From Mucilaginibacter cryoferens (lineage in GTDB: Bacteria > Bacteroidota > Bacteroidia > Sphingobacteriales > Sphingobacteriaceae): DNA of 64,000 bases. The notes beneath the pieces are model-generated. The model ran no database searches. It was not told the origin of the DNA and was given only the letters and a program-made list of their open reading frames with translations. The stretch lies in NCBI RefSeq assembly GCF_014205845.1, contig NZ_JACHCR010000005.1, forward strand, positions 186,001-250,000. The letters run 5' to 3'. The first letter of the stretch is position 1, and every line of letters begins with the position of its first letter. Positions 15,462 through 23,153 of this stretch are shown here, in pieces. Position numbers and translations under genes: made by a program.

Positions 15462-16901
15462 ATGATTTCCAGACGACATTTTATTAAAATTAACAGCGTT
15501 GCCACCGCCGGTTTAGGCCTTGGCGTTGTACCGGCAGCAAGCTGGCTGGGCAAAACGCCGCCTACATTTGAAAGTCACCGCCCAAAACTGGCCGACCGTA
15601 AGTTTACCAGCAAAGCGGTTGAAGCCACCATACAAAAAATTAAAGCCGATATTAAAGACCCCGAGATAGCCTGGCTTTTTGAAAACTGCTACCCCAATAC
15701 TTTAGATACCACCGTTAACTATTCTGAAAAAGACGGTAAGCCCGATACCTTTGTAATTACCGGCGATATCTTCGCCATGTGGATGCGCGATTCATCGGCA
15801 CAGGTTTGGCCATATTTGCCGCTGATCAAAAACGACCCGGAACTTAAAAAAGTGATACAGGGTGTATTAAGCAGGCAGGCAAAATGCGTGCTGATAGACC
15901 CTTACGCCAATGCTTTTAACGAAGGCCCAACCGGCAGCGAGTGGGATACCGATGTTACCGATATGAAACCCGAACTGCACGAGCGTAAATGGGAAATAGA
16001 CTCGCTGTGTTACCCGGTACGCTTAGCCTATAACTACTGGAAAATTAGCGGCGATACCAGTTTTTTTGATGCAACCTGGCAAAAAGCTGGTAAAACCATA
16101 TTAGATACTTTTAAAGTACAGCAACGTAAAAACGGCAAAGGGCCATACCATTTTCAGCGTAAAACCGAGACCGCCAGCGATACCGCGCCAAACCGAGGTT
16201 ACGGCAACCCCGTAAAACCAGTGGGATTGATCTGCTCTATCTTCCGCCCGTCTGATGATGCTACCATATACCCTTTCCTTATCCCATCAAACTATTTTGC
16301 CGTTACCAGCTTAAAGCAAATGGCCGAAATGTTTAGTGTGATAGGCAAAGATGCCGCCACCGCCGCCGAATGCAATGCCCTTGCTACCGAAGTAGAAGCC
16401 GCCCTTAAAAAATACGCGGTTGCCAATCACCCGGTGCATGGTAAAATTTTAGCTTTTGAGGTTGATGGTTACGGAAACCAGTTGCTGATGGATGATAGCA
16501 ATGTACCAAGTTTACTGGCCCTGCCTTACCTGGATTCGCTACCGGTTACCGATCCGCTGTACCAAAACACCCGCCGGTTTGTGCTGAGCCTGGATAACCC
16601 TTACTTTTTTAAAGGCAAGGTTGCCGAAGGTATTGGCGGCCCGCACGTAGGGATAGATTTTATTTGGCCTATGGCTATTACCATGCGCGCGCTTACCTCA
16701 ACAGATAAGCTGGAGATAACACGCTGCCTGCACATGCTTAAAAACACCCATGCCGGTACCGGCTTTATGCACGAAGGTTTCCATAAGGATAATGCCAATA
16801 ACTTTACCCGTAAATGGTTTGCCTGGGCCAATACCCTGTTTGGCGAACTGATAATTAAAGTACACGCGCATCATCCAGAATTGTTGCAAAAGATATTTTA
16901 A
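15462..16901 (+). CDS. GH125 exo-alpha-1,6-mannosidase-like, Tat-exported
   Basis: A 479-residue glycoside hydrolase of family 125 (formerly DUF1237). The N-terminus MISRRHFIK is a twin-arginine signal, followed by a hydrophobic stretch to about residue 30, so the folded enzyme is exported. Family hallmarks are FAMWMRDSSAQVWPYLPLI (near 104-122), NEGPTGSEWDTDVTDM (about 151-166), ERKWEIDSLCYP and the C-terminal GFMHEGFHKDN with FAWANTLFGELI. Known members remove alpha-1,6-mannose from mannans or N-glycans in an inverting reaction. It is a lone gene with a strong terminator after it and no neighbouring SusC/D, so its glycan source is unclear. Confidence 0.92.
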   Translation: MISRRHFIKINSVATAGLGLGVVPAASWLGKTPPTFESHRPKLADRKFTSKAVEATIQKIKADIKDPEIAWLFENCYPNTLDTTVNYSEKDGKPDTFVITGDIFAMWMRDSSAQVWPYLPLIKNDPELKKVIQGVLSRQAKCVLIDPYANAFNEGPTGSEWDTDVTDMKPELHERKWEIDSLCYPVRLAYNYWKISGDTSFFDATWQKAGKTILDTFKVQQRKNGKGPYHFQRKTETASDTAPNRGYGNPVKPVGLICSIFRPSDDATIYPFLIPSNYFAVTSLKQMAEMFSVIGKDAATAAECNALATEVEAALKKYAVANHPVHGKILAFEVDGYGNQLLMDDSNVPSLLALPYLDSLPVTDPLYQNTRRFVLSLDNPYFFKGKVAEGIGGPHVGIDFIWPMAITMRALTSTDKLEITRCLHMLKNTHAGTGFMHEGFHKDNANNFTRKWFAWANTLFGELIIKVHAHHPELLQKIF

Positions 16902-16936
16902 AGGCTGCCTATCAGCCATAAATATTAAATTGAATT

Positions 16937-16966
16937 GCCTGCGGCCTGTAAGCCGCGGGCTTTTTT
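16937..16966 (+). terminator. Intrinsic terminator of the GH125 gene
   Basis: GCCTGCGGC-ctgtaa-GCCGCGGGC forms a 9-bp GC-rich stem (one T-G pair), followed by TTTTTT, 36 bases after the stop codon. It is a textbook Rho-independent terminator. Confidence 0.9.
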
Positions 16967-17384
16967 ATTATAATAAATGCGGCAAAATGTACCCCATACA
17001 AGCCAAATTTTAAATAAAACACCGGGGTTTATTATCCTATAAAATCCAGCGGGTATTACAGACCAATAAATAACCAAGCAACAAAAATAAATAAGCCAGC
17101 ACAATAAAGCTTATTAATACAATAAATGCACTTTAATAGTATTTTTAATAAATATTATTAAAGTATACAATTATCATCCCCGTATAGCTCCAATACGATA
17201 AGCAAAAAGCACAAATTAATATTATGTAATTAAGGCGTAAATACCTGCATAACCATCAAAATGTGGAAAAAAACCACTTTAAAGGCACTATTTTTCGGCT
17301 CTAAAAATTTTTAATTAAAAAAAAACCTTATAGATTAGCTTTAATTAAAAAAATAAACCTCATAATTTTAAAAGGAGTAATTAA
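16967..17384. other. Long AT-rich region upstream of the histone-like gene
   Basis: These 418 bases are strongly AT-rich with repeated TTAAT/AATAAA words and A-runs (for example around 17318-17326 and 17347-17353) and contain no gene. They probably carry the promoter of the H1-like gene and a bent leader. An unusually good ribosome-binding site, AAAGGAG at 17371-17377, lies 7 bases before the ATG. Confidence 0.5.
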
Positions 17385-17564
17385 ATGAAAAAATTCACCG
17401 AAGTAAAAGAGCTTGTAGCTTCTTTAGAGGCCGACGCCGACAAATTCTACAACAAAGGAAACAGCGCTGCCGGAACCCGTGTTCGTAAAGGTATGCAAGA
17501 TCTTAAAAACCTGGCACAGGCTATTCGCCTGGAGGTTCAGGAAGCCAAAAACAAAGAAAGCTAA
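17385..17564 (+). CDS. Histone H1-like (Hc1) small DNA-binding protein
   Basis: A 59-residue protein, MKKFTEVKELVASLEADADK..., containing FYNKGNSAAGTRVRKGMQDL (21-40) and a helical C-terminus ending KNKES. This matches the short histone-H1-like proteins widespread in Bacteroidota (Hc1 family), which lack the long Lys/Ala tail of chlamydial Hc1 and probably compact or bridge DNA. Two helices are predicted, with a basic turn TRVRKG between them. The strong AAAGGAG ribosome-binding site and a perfect downstream terminator suggest high expression from a single-gene transcript. Confidence 0.85.
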   Translation: MKKFTEVKELVASLEADADKFYNKGNSAAGTRVRKGMQDLKNLAQAIRLEVQEAKNKES

Positions 17565-17596
17565 GGAAGATTTTTTGATCAATCTTATTCCCAAAT

Positions 17597-17634
17597 AAAA
17601 AACCCGGTTACAATCAATAACCGGGTTTTTTATT
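17597..17634 (+). terminator. Intrinsic terminator of the histone-like gene
   Basis: AAAACCCGGTTA-caatca-ATAACCGGGTTTTTT forms a strong stem followed by a T-run, 35 bases after the stop codon. The A-run on the left would let it also act on the minus strand. Confidence 0.9.
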
Positions 17635-17795
17635 TGGTTCATTGGTTTGGTTCATTGGTCTTTTATGGTTGGGATGCAGGGCAGGTAGAAAACGTATGTT
17701 ATTAAAATTGGTGCATAATGAAAAACATTTATACCCCGTGCAAATACCAATGAACAAGTGAACGAATGAACCAATAAACCAGTGAACCAAAAAGT
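17635..17795. repeat. Inverted TTCATTGGT / ACCAATGAA repeat pair
   Basis: The left part has GGTTCATTGGTTTGGTTCAT and TTGGTC (about 17636-17661). The right part has ACCAATGAAC, GAATGAACCAATAAACC and AGTGAACC (about 17747-17788). The pair encloses about 85 bases without a gene. The heptamer-like unit is related to the (ATTGGTC)n array at 40892. It may be an empty form of the cassette discussed under findings. Confidence 0.5.
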
Positions 17796-17862
17796 TAAAT
17801 AATGTTAACGCAGGCACTTACATCAGGCTATCAAATTATCTTTATATGATAAAACAAACCTT

Positions 17863-20271
17863 ATGCTCAAAAACTACTTTAAACTGGCCTGGCGCAACCT
17901 GTGGAAAAACAAAGGATTTTCGCTCATTAACATTTTGGGGCTATCTGTGGGTATTGCTTTTACCCTGCTTATTGGCGCCTACATATGGGGGCAGCTGCAG
18001 GTAAATCATCAGCTTAAAAACGCCAACAACCAATATATACTCCTTAGCAAATGGACCGACCCAACCCAGGGCAACGAAATTGCTTCGGCGGCACAATTGC
18101 CCAGGGCTTTGCGCGATAATTATCCCAACCTTGTTGCCAACTATTACCATTTTGATGGGGTTACCACCAATGTATCAAAAGGAGATATGCACTTTCGCGA
18201 AAGCCTGCAACTGGGCGATAGCACGCTGCTAAATATGTATGGCTTAAAGCTGATGCATGGCGATGCAACAACGGCTTTAAACGATCCGTTTTCTGTTGTG
18301 CTTACCCCCAATATGGCGATGAAATATTTTGGTAAAACAGATGTTATTGGCCAAACACTAAGCTTTGAAAATTTTGGCGGCGATAAGCACGATTTTATGA
18401 TCACCGGCGTATTGGCCAATGTGCCGCGCAACTCGGTAACCACCCTTAACCAATACAACAACTCCGGTTTCTTTTTCACGACCAGCGCGGCCAAATACTT
18501 TAAACGCAATTTGGAGGGCTGGACAAACTTTAGCACCGTTGGCTATATTGAAGTTAAAGATGGCGTTACCGCTAAAGATCTGCAACAACCTATCCATGAT
18601 CTTATAAATAAAAATGCCGCCGCCCAGGTGAGTAAAACCCTTACTGTAGTAGCAGTACCGCTTAAAGATTATTACTTACAAGCCGAGGGTGGTATTGTTA
18701 AAAAGATGTGCTATACCCTGGGCTGCATTGCCTTATTTATATTGCTAATGGCGATTGTTAATTTTGTAAACATCTGCATTGGCCGTTCATCTGGCCGAAT
18801 GAAAGAAATGGGTATCCGCAAGGTGTTGGGAGGCCTGCGCAAGCAGCTTATCTGGCAGTTTTTAACAGAGTCGGTATTAATGGTTTTTATTGCTACCGTA
18901 ATTGCATTAGTAATTTACATACTGGCGCGGCCTTACTTTAGTAATGTATTAGGCACCCAGATCAGCGGTTTGTTTAGTTTCCCGGTTTACTTTATCGCTA
19001 TTCCCTTTTTATTTGCCTTGTTTATTGGCGTATTAGCCGGCATTTATCCGGCACTGGTACTATCGGCCTTAAAATCTATCGACTCTTTAAAAGGCAAGCT
19101 GGCTTCGGTAAAAGAGAGCGTGCTGTTTCGCAAAACGCTGGTGGCTTTTCAGTTTGGTACAGCAGCTGTAGTGTTTATAGGAGCTATCATTATATCACAA
19201 CAGATAGGCCTGTTTTTTGGCAATAACCTGGGTTATAATAAAGATTACGTGGTATACGCCCAGCTCCCCCGCGACTGGTCTGTTAAAGGCGTTCAAAAGA
19301 TGAGTGGCATTAGAAACCAATTGATGCAAATGCCGCAGGTAAGCAGCGTATCACTCTCGTGGGATATTATGGATGGCAACAATGGCGGCAACTTCCCAGT
19401 TTATAAACAGGGGGCAAACCCTGCACAAGCCGTTGTGGCAACCGGTTTAATGGTCGATAATGAGTACGCAGCTACTTATAATATCCCTTTAAAGGTCGGC
19501 ACTTTTTTTAAACCGGTATTTACGCCCGCCGATACCATGCAGGTAGTGATCAACGAAACCCAATCAAAAGCACTGGGCTTTAAAACACCTGCGGATGCGA
19601 TAGGGCAAAAGGTAATGCAACAAGGTAATACCTCCCCGTTCACTATTTGCGGAGTTACCGCCGATTTTCATTTTGGATCGATGCAGGACCGCATAACGCC
19701 AATATTTTTCATGAACGTTAATTATACCACCTACTACCGTTTTTTCTCTATCAAACTAAAACCCGGCAATATGCAGCAAAGCATTGCAGCCTTACAAAAA
19801 AAGTGGGCAATTCTTTTACCTGCCGCTCCGTTCGATTACAACTTTATGGACGATGCGCTTAAAAAAGTATACCATACCGAGTTACAGCTAAAACAAGCCG
19901 CCTATATTGCCACCATACTGGCTATAATTATTGTACTGCTTGGCGTATTAGGGTTAATATCATTAAGCATCCAAAAACGCACCAAAGAGATAGGTATCCG
20001 CAAGGTGCTGGGCTCATCGGTAACAGGCATTATCAGTTTGTTTATGAAGGAGTTTTTAGGGGTGATAATAATTGCCTGCCTGGTGGCCTGCCCTATTGCC
20101 TATCTGATAATGAGCAACTGGCTTAACGATTATGCTTACCGGATAGCCATTAGCATAAATCCATTTATGGTAGCCATAGTGGCACTTACCCTGGTAACAG
20201 CCATGCTGATTGCCATACAAACCGTAAAAGCGGCACTGGATAGCCCGGTGAAGAGTTTAAGGAGTGAGTGA
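17863..20271 (+). CDS. FtsX/MacB-type ABC transporter permease
   Basis: An 802-residue permease with the duplicated Bacteroidota layout. The N-terminal helix (about 20-40) follows the typical MLKNYFKLAWRNLWKNKGFS start, then a MacB periplasmic domain (about 50-240), an FtsX core (about 280-420), a second MacB domain (about 450-650), and a second FtsX core (about 675-795). Each core carries the RKVLGG or KEIGIRKVLGSS signature. Such proteins couple an ATPase to extrusion of peptides or lipoproteins, or sense envelope stress. No ATP-binding gene is adjacent, so the ATPase is encoded elsewhere. An ATG at the end of a 228-base gap starts it, with no operon partner. Confidence 0.9.
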   Translation: MLKNYFKLAWRNLWKNKGFSLINILGLSVGIAFTLLIGAYIWGQLQVNHQLKNANNQYILLSKWTDPTQGNEIASAAQLPRALRDNYPNLVANYYHFDGVTTNVSKGDMHFRESLQLGDSTLLNMYGLKLMHGDATTALNDPFSVVLTPNMAMKYFGKTDVIGQTLSFENFGGDKHDFMITGVLANVPRNSVTTLNQYNNSGFFFTTSAAKYFKRNLEGWTNFSTVGYIEVKDGVTAKDLQQPIHDLINKNAAAQVSKTLTVVAVPLKDYYLQAEGGIVKKMCYTLGCIALFILLMAIVNFVNICIGRSSGRMKEMGIRKVLGGLRKQLIWQFLTESVLMVFIATVIALVIYILARPYFSNVLGTQISGLFSFPVYFIAIPFLFALFIGVLAGIYPALVLSALKSIDSLKGKLASVKESVLFRKTLVAFQFGTAAVVFIGAIIISQQIGLFFGNNLGYNKDYVVYAQLPRDWSVKGVQKMSGIRNQLMQMPQVSSVSLSWDIMDGNNGGNFPVYKQGANPAQAVVATGLMVDNEYAATYNIPLKVGTFFKPVFTPADTMQVVINETQSKALGFKTPADAIGQKVMQQGNTSPFTICGVTADFHFGSMQDRITPIFFMNVNYTTYYRFFSIKLKPGNMQQSIAALQKKWAILLPAAPFDYNFMDDALKKVYHTELQLKQAAYIATILAIIIVLLGVLGLISLSIQKRTKEIGIRKVLGSSVTGIISLFMKEFLGVIIIACLVACPIAYLIMSNWLNDYAYRIAISINPFMVAIVALTLVTAMLIAIQTVKAALDSPVKSLRSE

Positions 20272-20314
20272 TAAATTTTCATGAAACGCTGAAGGGGAAT
20301 GACAATCTTTCAAC

Positions 20315-20410
20315 TTTGTCATCCTGAGGCACGAAGGATCTATTCGCAGACTATACTGGGCGAAGAAGCATGGTGTAGAATAGATTCTTCACTACGTTCA
20401 GCATGACAAA
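20315..20410. repeat. TTTGTCAT...ATGACAAA palindromic repeat element
   Basis: Outer arms TTTGTCAT (20315) and ATGACAAA (to 20410) enclose inner partly complementary segments GAAGGATCTATTC and GAATAGATTCTTC. The same architecture with GGCACGAAG / CTTCGTACC-type cores recurs at 53657-53741, 53798-53895 and 54082-54176, and a half copy near 52015-52073. It separates the convergent permease and barrel genes. Confidence 0.7.
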
Positions 20411-20437
20411 TGGGTAGTTTTTAAACCAATAAAGTCC

Positions 20438-21322
20438 TCAATTCCCCACCAACCGGGTTAATGAAAGCGGCAGGCCGATAGAGAAAACCATATTGGCCCC
20501 GTTTGACGAGTAATGAGTTAAGTTAGCCACGCCAATACCCAGGCTTAGGGGGCTTTTAAATGGCCGTATACCTGCCGAAACACCCAGGTTCATCCCTGTC
20601 CACTCGGCGTTTAAATTAATGTGATGGATCACCTCGTATGATATGCCACCGAATATGGCCGTGCCGTGCGTACCTTTGCCATTGGCAATATCATCCGGAC
20701 TTTTGTTATAAAACCTGCCACTGCCCAGCCCAATGGTATAGCTAAGCCGCGAACAGCCCGGGGTTAAGGAAGGAATGGTTTGCACGGCATGACTTATGGC
20801 CATAAAAAAGGTAGACCCCGGCGCATCCGATTGTTTATTGTTGGCAAATACCTGTAGCGCACCACCAGAAATACTTGTGCCTGCAAACAGTTTGCGGCTC
20901 AAAATAAAATTACCGGAGAAGTCACGAAATTTATGAACATCGGTAATGTTTAAACTGGCGGCAAAATTTACCGCATCAATGGGGTTGCCCACGCAAAAAC
21001 CAACAGAGCCTATTAAATCGGGCTTGTTGTTGCGGTACACTTCGGGATAGGCACCGCCAATACCACCAAAAATATAAGTGCCGTAGCCTCCAAAGCCTGT
21101 AGGTATTAATAACGACGAGGGCGCATCGCCGGGGTAAAGTTCGCCCTGCCCTACCTGCGGAGCTTCCTGCTTCTGTAACCCAGCCGGTTTGGGCGCTAAA
21201 AACGAATCTACCTTTTGCTTTAACTCTTTTTCAAATGTATTTTGACCAAATGCTTGTTGGGCAAACAAGCACAATGCCGTAACCACACAACACATAAACA
21301 ACCGCAGCCACGATCTATACAT
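20438..21322 (-). CDS. Hypothetical exported barrel-like protein (294 aa)
   Basis: A signal peptide covers about residues 7-26 (cleavage near AFGQ). After a Gln/Pro-rich linker (about 30-65) the rest is Gly/Ser-rich with alternating strands such as GGYGTYIFGGIGGAY, VNFAASLNITDVHKF and the final MVFSIGLPLSL, which looks like a small outer-membrane beta-barrel (8-10 strands). No named family is recognised. It is convergent with the permease gene and 51 bases from the 68-residue gene that precedes it. The C-terminus RLVGN is not the usual aromatic barrel end. Confidence 0.65.
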   Translation of the reverse strand: MYRSWLRLFMCCVVTALCLFAQQAFGQNTFEKELKQKVDSFLAPKPAGLQKQEAPQVGQGELYPGDAPSSLLIPTGFGGYGTYIFGGIGGAYPEVYRNNKPDLIGSVGFCVGNPIDAVNFAASLNITDVHKFRDFSGNFILSRKLFAGTSISGGALQVFANNKQSDAPGSTFFMAISHAVQTIPSLTPGCSRLSYTIGLGSGRFYNKSPDDIANGKGTHGTAIFGGISYEVIHHINLNAEWTGMNLGVSAGIRPFKSPLSLGIGVANLTHYSSNGANMVFSIGLPLSLTRLVGN

Positions 21323-21380
21323 TATAAATTAAAAATTGTGGTTAAGTAAAGCTAACTATATATCAGTTGGGGCAAAATAT

Positions 21381-21587
21381 TTATAATTCTAATTTTTCAA
21401 TTTCAAACCCAATAGTTTTCAATTCTGAATCTGTAAACGGATTGTCTCCTTGAATAAACCAACCGTCATTCCTTTTTAATAGTTTCCCGAATACCTTTGA
21501 TTTATTAAGATAAACCTCGTAAAATCCGTTACCCAAGTTTTCAATATCTACATCTTTTGAGTTTATGATTAAGTTGAGTCTTTTCAT
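21381..21587 (-). CDS. Small hypothetical protein (68 aa)
   Basis: The 68-residue frame, MKRLNLIINSKDVDIENLGN..., has an even mix of charged and hydrophobic residues and a strand-rich pattern ending in FEIEKLEL. It is more AT-rich than its neighbours. No signal peptide, membrane helix or known motif is visible. It lies on the same strand as the barrel-like gene, 58 bases upstream. It may be a genuine small cytoplasmic protein. The 266-base gap after it (21588-21853) is AT-rich and holds only the dapA terminator. Confidence 0.5.
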   Translation of the reverse strand: MKRLNLIINSKDVDIENLGNGFYEVYLNKSKVFGKLLKRNDGWFIQGDNPFTDSELKTIGFEIEKLEL

Positions 21588-21797
21588 TGTATGAATTTTA
21601 TTAATAGTTTTATCTCAGCTAATATATAGCTACCTAATTTAATATCAGACAATTAATCCGTAAACATATAGTGATACACACGCTGCGCCATCAATTGATA
21701 ACTAAAGTATGTATTTTTTTTTTGATGCCTCAAGGGCTTATTAATTTTTTGAGCAAACGCCATTCGCAAAGCGGCAAACGCGCAAACTTCTTGCCTA

Positions 21798-21827
21798 CAA
21801 AAAAAGCCACATCGTAACCGATGTGAC
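21798..21827 (-). terminator. Intrinsic terminator of dapA
   Basis: Read on the minus strand, GTCACATCG-gtta-CGATGTGGC is a 9-bp stem followed by TTTTTTT (21799-21805 on the plus strand), 26 bases past the dapA stop. Confidence 0.88.
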
Positions 21828-21853
21828 TTTTCTATACAATATGCTTAATGCTT

Positions 21854-22732
21854 TTAAGCTAAACTTTGTGTTTCTTTTACTATAGCCTCAGCCGTAGTGT
21901 GGCCTACCTGTACCAATGGCAGGCGTACAGTATCGCCGCAAATGCCTAAGTGCTTCAGGGCGGTTTTTACACCGGCCGGGCTGCCATCGGCAAACATTAA
22001 GCGGGTAAACTCTATAAGGCTGTAATGTGCCTTGTGTGCGCCGTTATAATCGTTGTTTAATAATAAACGTACCATATCTGATAACTGACGCGGCAATGCA
22101 TTACCAATAACAGATATTACGCCAACAGCGCCTAAAGCCATCATCGGCAAAGTAACCGGATCATCGCCCGATATAAACAAAAAGCCTTCGGGCTTATCGC
22201 GCATTAGCTGATTAAACAGATCGAAATTACCCGATGCCTCTTTTATACCAATAATGTTTTTAAAATCCCTGGCCAGGCGCACGGTTGTTTCGGCACTTAT
22301 AGTACTACCGGTACGGCTGGGTACGTTATATAAAATAACAGGCAACTTAGCCTGTTGCGCTATAGCTTTATAATGCTGGTAAATACCTTCCTGAGTAGGT
22401 TTAACATAATGCGGACTTGATGACAATATAGCATCGTAACCGGCAGTATTAAACGATTTTACCTGCTCAACAACTTCATGAGTATTATTACCGCCAATAC
22501 CGGCAACCAAACCAACACGCTTATTCACAACTTCGGCAGTAAAGGCCCAAACCTGCTTTCGCTCAGCCTCACTCAATGTGGCGCTTTCGCCGGTTGTACC
22601 TAATGATACCAGGTATTCCACCCCGCCATCAATCAAATGTTCAATCAGGTTTCTCAACCCGTCGTAATCTACATTACCATCAGCATGAAAAGGGGTCACC
22701 ATGGCTACCCCTGTTCCGTAAAATATATTCAT
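21854..22732 (-). CDS. dapA: 4-hydroxy-tetrahydrodipicolinate synthase
   Basis: A 292-residue (beta/alpha)8 enzyme that condenses pyruvate with aspartate semialdehyde in lysine and diaminopimelate synthesis. The key residues are all present: GTTGES (45-50), YNVPSRTG with Tyr135 and Arg140 (135-142), and the Schiff-base Lys164 in GIKEASGN (162-169). Length and start (MNIFYGTGVAMVTPF) match the family. It is a stand-alone minus-strand gene with its own terminator. The 421-base upstream gap contains a MITE-like element that could influence its expression. Confidence 0.95.
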   Translation of the reverse strand: MNIFYGTGVAMVTPFHADGNVDYDGLRNLIEHLIDGGVEYLVSLGTTGESATLSEAERKQVWAFTAEVVNKRVGLVAGIGGNNTHEVVEQVKSFNTAGYDAILSSSPHYVKPTQEGIYQHYKAIAQQAKLPVILYNVPSRTGSTISAETTVRLARDFKNIIGIKEASGNFDLFNQLMRDKPEGFLFISGDDPVTLPMMALGAVGVISVIGNALPRQLSDMVRLLLNNDYNGAHKAHYSLIEFTRLMFADGSPAGVKTALKHLGICGDTVRLPLVQVGHTTAEAIVKETQSLA

Positions 22733-22860
22733 GAGTACAATTAAAGGATGCTAATATAGGGAGTAGTTTTGAGATGGGTATCAAGTATCAGGTACATAGT
22801 ATCAAGATTTCAGAAAAAACACCGTGCAGAGGTTAAAAAACCTGATACTTGATACTACGG

Positions 22861-23086
22861 TGCTGCCGCAAGCCTCCTGGCTTGTGGCCCGCTGATAGGT
22901 AAACACCATGCTAAGTAATGAATATGCAAATTCCGGATGTTAGTTTATATCCGGAATTTTGTGTTTTTAAATGTGGCAAAAGATTGATACGAGAGCATTA
23001 AGGTAACAATAAATATTGTTGATTGTCCTAAAGGAATGGCGTATACTTAACATGTGGGCGCACAAGCCAGGAGGCTTGCGGCAGCG
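22861..23086. mobile_element. MITE-like element, copy 1 (about 225 bp)
   Basis: The terminal inverted repeats match perfectly over 25 bases: GCTGCCGCAAGCCTCC (from 22862) with its continuation TGGCTTGTG, against CACAAGCCAGGAGG then CTTGCGGCAGC (23061-23085). Each arm also folds on itself (CAAGCC-tcct-GGCTTG). Inside is a second palindrome, ATTCCGGAT...ATCCGGAAT (about 22930-22958). A related element with the same order of parts lies at 48370-48524. No ORF is inside, as expected of a non-autonomous element or a large REP-type structure. Confidence 0.7.
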
Positions 23087-23153
23087 AAAGTAGCTTAGCT
23101 TACAAGGCTTGAGTCAAAAAAATCCTGATACGTGATACTGACTATTTGATACT

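Noticed and set aside
15462..16901. GH125 gene as part of a PUL with the GH2 gene
   Set aside because: They are 32 kb apart, without shared SusC/D or regulators.
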